Positions 32,815-43,974 of a DNA stretch of 64,000 nucleotides are shown here, in pieces (positions within the stretch are counted from its first letter, which is position 1; the number at the start of each line of letters is the position of its first letter). Position numbers and translations under genes: made by a program. This DNA is from Angiostrongylus vasorum (lineage: Eukaryota > Nematoda > Chromadorea > Rhabditida > Metastrongylidae). A model generated the notes under the pieces. The model had not been told where the DNA came from. It saw nothing but the letters and a program-made list of their open reading frames with translations, and did no database searches. Location of the stretch: the NCBI GenBank assembly GCA_018806985.1, contig JADANN010000274.1, forward strand, positions 1,761,501 to 1,825,500, in the 5' to 3' direction.

Positions 32815-35250
32815 TTGATAATGCACCAGGAAAATCTAGGGTCACCGTGAATGGGTGCATAACAATACCTGAGAGTGCGCGTTCGCTATTAGAATTGGGC
32901 CCCAAGCTTTGCACCATCACAGCCCATTTCTAAAACGACCCTGCGTAGGATAGCAGGTAACCTTTATGAGCTTCAAGATCGACTCCACTATCAGGCCAAA
33001 CAAGAAACATCAAATAGAGATAAAAATCAAGAGGCGGCGTCACCACCACCATCTCCTTTCCCTAAGACGTTTTTTTAGACAGCAGGACCCTAACGATGGA
33101 GTTGACATAAAAATAACGCATGTTTTCGGAAGGCGTTCTCAAGACCCTTGATCATTACCGCGATAGAAAGTTTATCTCTAACCTTACAGCCGCACAAAAA
33201 ATGTGGCATGCGAGAAATTAGAGAAATAATAAACTCAAAAAACAATAAGACTGTTTGTTAGTGATAAGAGGGGAGAGTTCGTAGTTATTCCTCGCCAGCT
33301 GGATGTTGAGATAACAGAGGAACATCTTAGTGATGCTACCCTCTATCGCCCATCCTCTGAAAAGGAATATAAAAGACAATACCGAAAGCTAAACAATCAA
33401 TGGGTCAGTATGGCAAAGGCTGCAGGTTTAAAATTACCAGTTATTTTGCGCTTCAAAATCGATAAACCAACATGTCCCGTCCTACACCTACTTATTAAAA
33501 CATAAGTTGGTATCACCTGATGATCCTGCGTCAACCAATCCGTCATCATTTAAGGTTAGATCCATCATCAGCTGTTTAGACGGACCAACGGATAGGATAA
33601 CCTGGTTTTTAAGCCTAATACTTACCCAGTTGCTTAACCATATTCCAGCTCACCTCACAAACACCCAAATGTTCCTAGAACGTTTACGTAAGGCGTCTCC
33701 TAATAACGCGTACGTGATGGAGTCCTTCGACGTTACTGCGCTGTACACCAACGTATCGAATGACTCCGCAATGCAAGCCATCTTCGAACTTCTTGTTGAA
33801 CATGAAGGAAGAATAAATATGCATGGCTTGCCCATCCAGCAGCCTAATGGCTCTCCTAAAGGAGTGCCTAAATTGCTCGATTTTCAGATGGTCTGGGAAG
33901 TATTTCGCGCAAATAAGGGGTTGGCTATGGGACAGCGACTGGCACCAAGCCTTGCCATTGTGTTTATGTCTAAGATAGAAGCCCCTGCTCTCGATCTCCG
34001 GCCCCTACTCTACTGCAGATATGTAGATGATTGTTTTTGTCATCTTCTCTACGCAGAAGGAGATGGACAAATGCTTTGAATTATTGAACGAGCACTCTGA
34101 GTACATTAAGTTCACCCGGGAGAAACCGAGAAAAAACTGGCTTCCGTTTTCAAACGTCCAAATAAACTTATCAAGTAGCGGTTACCTGACAAAGTGGTAC
34201 CGAAAGCCAAGTAACAAGAACATCTTCGTTCATTTCCTTTCTTCCCACCCTTCACACACAAAGAGGGCGCTTGTGAGAAGCATGTTTCGAACAGCCACCT
34301 CTCTGTGCACAACCAGGGAACTAAAGGAAGAATCGCGCGACTTGGCTCGGCAAATAGCCATCTCCAATGGCTACGAACTAGTAACCTCACGAGATAAGTT
34401 TAGAAGGAAAGCAACGCGCACAAGCGAAACAGTTGGCCAAAAGAATGTCCCGTTTGTGTTGCCCTTTATTAGCGATGAAGTAAGCGTAGCTATTAAACGA
34501 TGCTTAACAAGCGCAGGTCTAGAGGAATCGGTAGCGATAGTTGAAATACCACCGGCTACTCTACGTCGTCAGTTAGTTCGTAACCGCCTGTATTGCATGA
34601 GTTCAGGTACGATATACCTGATCTCTTGTAATAATTGCGGAGATGAATATATTGGCGAAACGGGCAGGCCTTTGTGTATCCGTATAAAAAGAACACCTAG
34701 ATGGCAAACGAAAACTAAGGCAAAGTACCCCACTAGGCACACATAGGATACAAAAGCACAGCGGGGACGATTTTGAAGTAAAAGTCAATATCCTTGCACA
34801 GGAGACTAAAACACCAGCGCGAAAAACTTCTGGAGGGTTTTTTGGATAAATGCCAAAAAACCCTACAATGGATAGCAGGGATGAATGCCCAGAGGTCATA
34901 CGCGACCTGACCCCGTATGTTCGCATCAATTTCTGATGTGGGATGGCGCAGTCATCAACCATATGCGACTATAATCAGCTGTTCTAATCTTCCTCATTGG
35001 AAGGCATGTAAAAAAGCGGTGAGTTTTTTTCGAGAAGCTGTTGACCATGTAATTACCATAGAGTTTTTCGTCTTTTTGTAAGTGTCATTGAAGCGTTTGG
35101 CCTAGTAAATTGCATGTCAGTATACCCTTCCAGGCTCTGAAGAAGGCGATACTGCCGAAACGTCAGCTACTGTTGTATTGTATTGTGTTTTTCTATGGAA
35201 GTAAATGTATGCTGTTTAACAACCTCGCGATTGCTGAACAAGAAAACGAC
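32815..35250 (+). mobile_element. Penelope-like element with RT and GIY-YIG endonuclease (PLE-1)
   Basis: The region codes one broken polyprotein. An N-terminal LLELGPKL stretch lies near 32890, then AAQKMWHAREIRE, and SDKRGEFVVI near 33260. The reverse transcriptase core follows: SFDVTALYTNV (motif A), NKGLAMGQRLAPSLA (motif B), CRYVDDCF (catalytic YVDD, about 34016). A frameshift near 34050 then moves to the frame that opens at 34027. That frame ends with the GIY-YIG-type endonuclease ([20 protein letters not shown], then R-P-L-C-I-R, about 34600-34685). Another one-base shift lies near 33502. RT followed by GIY-YIG is the standard Penelope architecture. The 3' end carries a hammerhead-like motif at 35133-35168 and runs into a TA microsatellite. 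Confidence 0.85.
35133..35168 (+). ncRNA. Hammerhead-ribozyme-like motif (best-preserved family 1 copy)
   Basis: In order: GGCT, CTGAAGA, one extra A, GGC-GATACT-GCC hairpin (helix II), GAAA, C, GTC (cleavage-type triplet), AGCT. The outer GGCT/AGCT pair closes helix I with one wobble. Helix III would be only the AC/GT pair, so a dimer or a flanking structure would be needed. Short helix III is a known trait of hammerheads in Penelope-like elements. The extra A after CTGANGA departs from the canonical core. Confidence 0.55.
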
Positions 35251-35255
35251 GCATT

Positions 35256-35258
<3 letters not shown>

Positions 35259-35314
<56 letters not shown>
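35259..35314. repeat. TA dinucleotide microsatellite
   Basis: About 56 bases of alternating TA with one ACAT interruption, directly after the Penelope-like 3' end. Confidence 0.95.
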
Positions 35315-35689
35315 GTAATTGAAGTATATTTTCAATCGAATTCTTATCGATAGTGAACCAGTCTATGGTACACCAATTGGAAAAAAAATTTTAACACGAG
35401 CAAGCTAGTCCGAGGAAACAGACGGAGATAGCGACGATAAGCAAAAACCAGGAAACAACAAAACAATGAGTAAATATAGGTCCCTCTACAATGTACAAAT
35501 ACAGCCACCACAGAAATCCGGCATCTGCATACATTTTCATGCCTTTTCATATGATACTGTAACCACTATCTATCATAGGGATAGCGAAAGAAAAAAACAA
35601 CCAATAATTTTGGAAACGGACATGAGTGACTGTCCGGGTATGGTTTAGTGTAAAAACGAGAGAAAGCATATTACTGTTGTGCAAAATAT

Positions 35690-36265
35690 CGAAAAATATT
35701 CCGGTGTGGAGCATCGCTTCAACGAAGCATCTTCGTTCGGAGAGTGGTTCTTTTTATGAGGGACGGTTTTCCAACTATTACCGTCCAATGTGGTCAGCTG
35801 ATTTGCTGATCTGCTCTCATCGTGATAATGCATCCTGCAGAAGTCGGTGTTGTACATTAGTTGGCAACTGGCGTGCCACTACTTCTTAAAACCGATTTTT
35901 TATTTAAATTCGGCACAAATAATCAATATTTTCATAGATTGTTAAGCTAACATGAGGTTGGTATAGAATTTTATTCGGCTGACGTTGTGCAGGATGCATT
36001 GCCACCACCACCATAAAAGTAGATCAGCAGACCAGCAGACCAGCTGACCATATCGGACGACAGTAGACCAAAAAACCGTCCTGCACAGAATAATACTGCC
36101 AAGTGGGAATACTTCGTTCGAGTGGTGTTCCACTCCACACGGTTCGACTCAATGCGACAACGACCGGCTATGGACAATAGACTCGAATCAATCCGCCTCT
36201 GAAGAAGACAGGGACGTTGAAAGGCTAGCCGAACAAAACTTCATATCAACCTCGTGTTAGCTTAG
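35690..36265. repeat. Large snap-back repeat with hammerhead-like motif (family 2)
   Basis: 35700-35850 and 35985-36150 are diverged inverted copies (GGACGGTTTTCCAAC against the reversed GGACGGTTTTTTGGT; TGGTCAGCTG and GATAATGCATCCTGCA or their reverse complements in both). The outer ends also invert: reversed GCTAACATGAGGTTGG at 35947 against CAACCTCGTGTTAGC at 36245. The motif at 36193-36233 reads CCGCCT, CTGAAGA, A, GAC-AGGGAC-GTT, GAAA, then GGCTAGCC. No coding capacity was found. Confidence 0.55.
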
Positions 36266-36381
36266 AAATCTTAGAAAATAGTGCCTCTCTTGGGACATCG
36301 CTTCGTTACTTCGTTTCTCCGTTATCATTTATCATTTGTATGGATTTCACTGGTCAAAATTCAATTCTATAGACTTGGACT

Positions 36382-36576
36382 ATGTCTGGGAAGGATGCAT
36401 TGGATTTGTGTCGATTCTTTATCGAAAGCAATCAGGAAGATGTTGATAACGACACTAACGTCACTAAGCTCAGGCGTTGGATTGCAATACTTCCCAAGTT
36501 CAGAACTAGATATAACGAAGACGGGAAGCACTTTTCTCATAAAGGCCTTTCTCTACTTCTAAGAAATACTCCCTAA
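36382..36576 (+). CDS. Small hypothetical open reading frame (64 residues)
   Basis: An ATG follows a possible acceptor (TTCTATAG at 36366-36373) and opens a 64-residue frame, acidic in the middle (QEDVDNDTN) and basic later (KLRRW, KFRTRY), ending LLLRNTP and TAA. No signal peptide, membrane segment or known domain is visible. It stands alone between repeats. It could be a short trans-spliced gene or chance. Confidence 0.3.
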   Translation: MSGKDALDLCRFFIESNQEDVDNDTNVTKLRRWIAILPKFRTRYNEDGKHFSHKGLSLLLRNTP

Positions 36577-37459
36577 CTCCTCGTACTATTATTATATATT
36601 TCTCAAGTTACTGCTACACTTTTCTATACGATACTGTTACATTGATGTATTCTGAAAGTCCACCGCCTATGCCACTTCGATTGTTCAGAACCATTATTAC
36701 TGCTAACTGGCGGCATACCTTTGGCCATTCTGTCCCTATATCGTACATAGGCACCCCGTCGTTTCTTGCCACATCGTTCTCGTAATCTTCTAAAACCGTC
36801 AATTCCTCCACACGAAGCAAATGCCACACTAAAACTCCACGATAGCATATAAGTGTTACCACTCAGTTGTCAGCCCACTTCTTCTCGACTCAGCTTACCC
36901 ACCGCTTAGCTTTTTCCTTGGTTGAACCGCACTCGTATGAACAGCAATTGTATGAATCGCCATTTGAGCCTCGTTTTTAGTTCGACTACAGTCATATGAT
37001 GTACAATTGTTTGGTTTGTTCGTAATCCTACTACATCAGTGCAACCTCTACTTATTGGTTCCCAACTGTGCAGTGTAATCCGTTCTTATTTAGTAGGTCG
37101 TTTCATTGATGTCCATTAAAAGTGCAATTTGGAAAAAGAAGTGATTTACGGTGATTATAAAGTTGTATCCGAAACGTATACATTCCAAACAGAATCTCAT
37201 ATTGTCCTGAGCAGGGAATTTGCAAAATCAATGAAGGATTCTCAGAATAGTAGACAAGAATATACGACGTTTCCAAAGACACTGTTTAAAAAATATCCAT
37301 GAATACACAATCTGTGAACATCGAGTCACTCTGAAGCAGGTATCTGCGCTGTAGTTGCACCTACAGAAGTCCCCTCAATGATTTGTCATGGAGAAAAATG
37401 TCGCTAAATATAGAACAGTGAATCCTATAGAATAGAGTCGATAACTGGTAGACAGAAAA
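36577..37459. other. Non-coding stretch
   Basis: I see no supported feature. A minus-strand open stretch of about 80 codons near 36614-36862 has no family resemblance. Confidence 0.35.
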
Positions 37460-37680
37460 CTATCTGAGAGACAGGCGAAACGAAGGATCTGCATGGTGTG
37501 GTGGGGAACGCGTTAGCCCCCGGAAAGGGTAATAGCGCGTTCGTTCCCAACCGCAGACACCTGGCGGTCCGCAGTTTTGCAAATAGCTCAGCATCATTGT
37601 GGTTGTATCATACATACTACCCTGCTATGAAAAAATTGAATTAAGCAGTAAATAGAAAGTTAACATTGTGTTGATAAAGT
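37460..37680 (+). repeat. SINE-B, plus copy
   Basis: CTGAGAGACAGGCGAAACGA at the head, CATGGTGTGGTGGGGAACGC as the A-box region, GCGCGTTCGTTCCCAACCGC as the B-box region, ending AAGCAGTAAATAGAAAGTTA. Confidence 0.7.
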
Positions 37681-38083
37681 TTTCTTTACCTTAATTTTAA
37701 AGGTGACACAAAGAACTCAATGCGGCAAAATAAGCAGCTAAAAGAAGCGTCATCATACATGCGACAAAAATAAACAGCTAATGGAAGAGTCCTACAGTAC
37801 TGATGCAGGTAGCAATGCCAACTACTGGCTAAGCGATGACAATAAATTATGTAATCATGCCGTTATCACTAAAGTTTAGTTGTAAAGTTCTGTTGGATTC
37901 TGCTCAACGTCAATGGTATGGCAGGGAGCTGCAGTTAATAAAGCTGTTTTATCTGGTGAAATGACGAAAGCAATGGATAGTGTCATTCCTTAGCTGTCAG
38001 CCTGTGGTAGTACATATCACATACCAGGCAGAACAATGCCAGCCGTTGTAGCCTTGTCCGAGCTCAGCAGTCAATTGAATACT

Positions 38084-38471
38084 TACTTGATACTTGATAC
38101 TTGAACGGCCCGTCATCACTAGTTGTGCGAGCCCAGCATAACCACCATTTTTCGGGAATTTGCTGGTTAATCCATTGTGTTTCCCTGGAATCCCGAGGAC
38201 AGCCTGGCCAAAGTCTGCCCTAGGTCGTTACTACGACAGGCAGTCGCAGCCCTTGTGGATCAGAGTGAGATTTACCACCATGCGACTTTGATACCAAGAC
38301 GGTGGTGGATCCTGGTATTGGTTTACTCTCAGCCAGGCTTCCTGATGGAAACGCCGGACTCCTTCTCAGCTTGGGAGACCGTGCCTGGAGACGAGTCCCC
38401 CCCGCTATACATCGCAGTCCGACACCCAGGAGCACCTCCCAGCCACGATGAGGTGGTAAACCGTTGGGAGG
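38084..38471 (-). mobile_element. SINE-C, complete, with 12-bp target-site duplication
   Basis: CAATTGAATACT is present at 38072-38083 and again at 38472-38483, which fixes a 388-base insertion. The left edge is the element's 3' tail, a run of TACTTGA units (TACTTGATACTTGATACTTG within 38083-38105). The right edge is its 5' start (GTAAACCGTTGGGAGG reversed). A tail of short tandem units plus duplicated target is typical of RTE-type LINE-mobilised short elements. I find no clear A or B box. Confidence 0.8.
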
Positions 38472-38484
38472 CAATTGAATACTA

Positions 38485-40097
38485 CACTGAAGAATTCCCT
38501 ATAATCAATATTTAAACCTCTTCATATAACACTTTATCATAGACAGTAATCCAAAACCTCCTAAATTACATGGAATACGTTAACGAAAGTGGAAATGTCT
38601 AGACAAAGAGATCTACAAAATTGGAGGGAAGAGCACGTTTGGTGCCTGATTAACACATCCACGACGGTGTCTGCAAACAGATACCGGTAATTCCTCGATG
38701 ACTACCGAACGCACTTAAGGACTTCCACACTTTGCAGTCTAATAGAACACATCGACATCGCCCTCAATGTGAAAAGCTTCTACGCTGGTCTTCTCTCTTC
38801 TTTTGCTCAGAACTAAAACCTTCAAAAACTTACAAATCAGATTCTCGAATTTCTAACAAAATGTACGATCCGTCAACATCTACAATAAACAGCACTAATG
38901 TACCCTGTTTGCATGAGATTAACCGTGTTCAATACTTACTTCACTCAAGATGCAGGTTTTGAAAACAAAAATGAGGAAAGTTCTTCATGAGTGGCATAGA
39001 ACCAACTCCCATGATAGCAGAGTATTTCGATCCCAACGGTTTTATTCGAATTAATAGAATTCACCACAAAATGGGACACTTCTTTCTAAATTCGCAAAGC
39101 TAAAATATTTCCAGACACATGTGTCGCAGGTGACTCATTTCGTCGCAAATATATCATACAGTAACCCGCTTCGCTACGCTACGCAACGCAAAAGTGTCAT
39201 CTCCCATCACATAGCACTCATAAATATCAAGAAAATAGTACATGGCCCGAGAGCACTAAAAAGCAAGAAAATGTCGTGGAAACTAACGGACTCAAAGTAG
39301 TAATACTCTCCAAAAGATTAGTACAGTCAAACCTCTTCAAGCTTACACAAATTGCTATCACTATTCTCCAAATATCTGAGAAACAACGAGGATACAATGA
39401 AGAGGTATGGCAAAATGATTATCTCAGAGGCCATTTTAATGCTGAAAATATAAAAGAACAACAGGGAATACACATTATAACAGCGCCAAATACTCGAATT
39501 ACGTTTCATAAAGTCCTACCTCCAAAACAATAAGAAAACACATAGACTAAATTAGACTAGTCAATAAACAATGCAATAAATCTACTATCCATCCAACAAA
39601 CAGTGCATTTTTACCAGTCAACAATCACTATAATTCGAACTGACAATGAACGTTGGACTATTTGAGGAAGCGGTAGGAACGGAGTGAAGTCTGTTCATCA
39701 TTTAGTCCCGGACGCGACACACTTCAGTAAAGTCCAATGATAAATAGATTCTTTCCGTATCTAGAGATGGATTTGACACGATGATTCAGCAACATGCGTC
39801 TAAACACTACTATGAAATAAACAGCATATTAAAAAAAATTCTCGAAACTAGCTTCCCTATAAATTTCTATGGTTTGCGCTCAGCTCAGGTCGAATGAGGA
39901 TTCAGTTTTAGTCCCTACATATTACATGAACTACTTGGCATTACCCGATCACAAAAAAATCAAAATAGGGAAACGACGTTATAAGAAGGTGCAGTTCAAT
40001 TATTCACTACTAAAAGAGAAGAAAATTAACCTTCAATTTTAAACAAATGCTATTTAAACACGTTCTCATCAAGGGACTTGTAGCCCTTGCGATAAGG
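38485..40097. other. Non-coding stretch downstream of skn-1
   Basis: A/T-rich sequence. It must include the skn-1 3' untranslated region on its right side. No other gene, RNA or repeat recognised. Confidence 0.4.
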
Positions 40098-43000
40098 CTA
40101 AATAAAACGGAAAACAAAATAAGCCCCACCATTTTCTTGAACACTGATCACTTTTTCACATTGAATGACAAAGCCACCTACCAGCTCTTTCCACTGTGTC
40201 TCAGGTTCGTTTAAACATCGCTGTCGTTCACCGCGTCGTTCGCGGCAGGTGCGTGCAGCCACCTTGTTCTTTCCTTTATAATAACACTTATGCAGTACAC
40301 GTAGAATATTTTAATCATTTCCATTTACACCTCATGAAGACATTAAAAAGTGTTGGGAAGCAAAAACGCTCACCTCTCCTACGAATTTTGCGTATCAGTT
40401 GTTTTTGATGTTCAGTTAGATTCAAATTCTTGAGTACTTTATGTAGCTCTCCCAATGTCATTTCAGATATTTCTCGAGCCGATAATGGCAACCTGTTGGC
40501 TGCAGCTAGCTGTTCGTCTTTGGACTGACGTCCTCGCCTTCGCGGTACTGTTGCCACACTGCCAAGATCGTCAACGCCACTATCGTTATTAAACCTAGTA
40601 AAAATATCTATCGAATCTCAATATGGAAACAGGTAACTGACTTTATATCCATTAACAAAGCCGTCAGTTTGTCACTCCACAATATCATGTGAGCTATTAC
40701 ATAAAATTTAAAAGCCTAATGCGAATGAATCACGGATTAAACACAAACCCGCACATGCTCGGATGTGCTACCACTTCATCAACTCCTCTCGGCGCCAGTT
40801 TTCCAAAATATCTAAAATAAAGAAAAAATTTGCCACATATAAAAACAACGACAACAGTTCGGCTTATATAGTTAGGGAAACATAAAATGTGGATTCCAAA
40901 ATTAACCTGCTCTTGTGCGTTTTGCAGTTCTCAGTCTCGATATGATGGGGCGACACTGTTGTAGATCCGGAAAACGAAGAACACACAGACGAGGATTCAC
41001 TGCAAATCAAATCACCAGTGAAGAAAATTCACATCTTTATCCTAATTCTGACAAATTCGACGTCCACAATAACATAACCTATCATCGATAAGCTGTTAGA
41101 AATGTCAATTAACTAATGGAGAAACAACGACGGATTCTGCCCAGAAATATTAAAATTCCTTTATAATCAAAAGAAGTTTATTAATAAGAAATGAACGGCG
41201 CATCACCTTAAAATCCACACCATCACGGTTGCTGTCACTAAAACTTCTTACCACATAAACAACCTATCAGTTTCGCTGCTTATCACCTGTCCTCCAGTTG
41301 AATATCGAGTGATCCGACCGACTGCCAATAAGCGTTCCACTTTTCTGCTATGTGAAAGAGTAACCAACTAGGCTCCGCTCGCTCTAGTGACCCGTTCAAT
41401 ATCATATTTTCCTCTTAGGGCTTGCGTTAAGAGCTCCGATCATCGGGTCGGTGGTCTTCATACACTACCTTTAACATCCGGAGGAATTCAATCGCTTACA
41501 GCTCTTCTCCATCTGTTATTCACATGTTTTACGTGCCCCGCCAACCTCATCTTGAACAACTTGGCGTATACAATGGCGTCCTTGATTTTTGGTCGTTGAC
41601 GTGGACTGGAGCTTCAAATCACCTGCCTCACTTGCGTGATGCGAGATACTGTCAGGATCGAAATTTCCACTGTCCGTTCAATAACGATAAGTGATCACTC
41701 ACCCTGCTCACGAAACAACCAGCCTTCGGACGCACAAGTTAAGGAAGTAAGAATGGTGGAGTCGAAAAGGTAGCCATAGAGACAGGCGTTTTTTCTTCAC
41801 CTAACTATAGCTTCGACGGTCTTGAAAGCTCCCCGAGAGCTCGTTTCCTTCCGATCAACTCTGCAGCTTAGTTGTACATCATTTTGACTTCCCCACCCAG
41901 ACAGGCGTAGCTCAAGCATTCGGAGACATTAGTACCGATCAGTGTAAATGGGGCTTATGAAACCAATCCGCTCCTAAAGAAGATCGTTTTTGTGAAATTT
42001 AGACGAATATCAGTCTTCCCTCAGGCTTTATTAAAATCGACAAGCATTCGTTCTGCTTGGCTAATGTTTGGTGTTATAAGAACGATGTCATCAGCAAAGC
42101 GAAGACGGTGTAATTGCCAACCGTCAATTTCCATCCCCATGTTGTCCCATTCCAGCGTTCGTAGGACGTTCTCGAGGGTGGGGTGGTGGTAAATAATTTT
42201 AGCGAGATGGTAACGCCTTGCCTAACCCCTTTTTGGACGTCGACCTTAATATCGTTGTAGAATGGTGATATCTTGGTTGTGAAAATTCTATGCTGCTTAC
42301 GAAGAATCTATATACTGAGTAAGTCCTTGATCATCAAGGACTTCTATGACTGCTTCTATCTCAAATGAATCAAAGACCTTCCTCAAATTGATGAAATTGA
42401 GACAGAGCGGCCTTTTGTACTCTCGCGATACTTCAGTGAGTTTCGCTATTGTGTGGATGTGGTCCATCTTACTAAATCCTCTTCGCAATCCTCTTGCTCA
42501 CATGGCTGTCCTTCTTCCAGCGTTCTGTCAATCCTGTTAAGGATGACTCGAGTGAAAAGTTTGTAGACGACAGAATGTAAGCAGATTGGGCAACAGTGGC
42601 CGATATCGCGGAGGTCACCCTTACTAAATAATAGCAGGATCTTCCTGGTCTTCCCTTGAGTAGGAACCTTCCAATTAGACAGGTAACGTATGAGCACCCA
42701 GTGTGTTTATGAGGACGGGCAGAAGGTTCTTCAAATGTTCAGATCTTATCCTATCCGTCCCTGGTGTCGTTCGACTCTTCACCGTTAAAGTAGTACGTCG
42801 GATTTCGGGAGGAAAAACGGATGGGACTTTTTTATTTCATATAAGGGCAGGAGGACGTGGCTATTGAAGAGATCCGAGTAGTAATTGTGATTGCCGTTTC
42901 TGACACCTATAACTGTTCCGTCTGGGCGTCGTAGTGCAGCCATCTTAGTTTTACAAGTGGCGAAGCTTTGGTGGGCTTTGCAAAGGTTCTTCTCAGCGTC

Positions 43001-43925
43001 TACAGTTTCGACTATAGTTTCCACTTCCTTGGCTTTAAGATCTTTTATCGTCTACCTGCACTATTTTGCAAGGTAGCTCGTGCGATTCACGTTGACGTAT
43101 CAGCCTGAGTGCTTCTGGAGACAGACGTCTCTTGAAGACTCACGAACTATTACTTCTCACAGCGCAAACATGAAGATGTTAAACGAGCCGATTCTATACC
43201 TCATTAATGCTGTTAAAAACAGCACCTCGCTAGCAGCCGACTACTGAACTGAACAAATCCCAGTTTACGGTGGTTTTGGCACCTCGTTTTCCTAATTCAG
43301 CGGCTCTTTCTCCCTTCCTCAAGAAATGAAATCTTGCATGAAGGCGGCTATGGTCTGATCCCGTGTAGAATCTTACGAAAGCAGCGACATCGGTTAGGCA
43401 AAACTATCGATTTACTATGATGCAGTTTGCTTCGTTATGATACAAGGGTCGCTTTTGATCCGCTATTAACGAACCCCCCTATCCGCCCGCTACCTGGGGG
43501 ACGCGTCACGTTAGCGTGTAACTAACTCACATGAGACCCCCTATGAGGGAGATCCGTGGGCTCGGTATATATATATATATATATATATATTTATGTATAT
43601 ATAATGTATACATACATGCATACGTACATGTATATATGTAAATATGCATATATATATATAAATATAAATATAAATATAAATAAATAAATAAATAAATAAA
43701 TAAATATATATATATATATATATATAAAGCTAACAAAGCTCTTGGCGCCGATCAATCCCTGAGGGGGATGCGCCATGCATACGACTTCAGTAAGTATCAT
43801 TGGAGATGATTAAATGCATATCTGGCCTTTACAATAACTCGCAGTGACCTAGGGCCATGGGCGCAGGGGGTCGACTCCACGTGTGTGTAGCAGTGGCGCT
43901 CTCCAACCACTGCGCCACGCGCGCC

Positions 43926-43974
<49 letters not shown>

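Noticed and set aside
36614..36862. 82-codon minus-strand open frame
   Set aside because: Two overlapping frames on the same strand are equally open and neither resembles a family.
39276..39533. 85-codon plus-strand open frame
   Set aside because: A/T-rich, no motif, and mirrored by a minus-strand frame; looks like chance.
43527..43800. Open frames rich in Ile and Tyr
   Set aside because: They are translations of TA microsatellite and SINE-A sequence.
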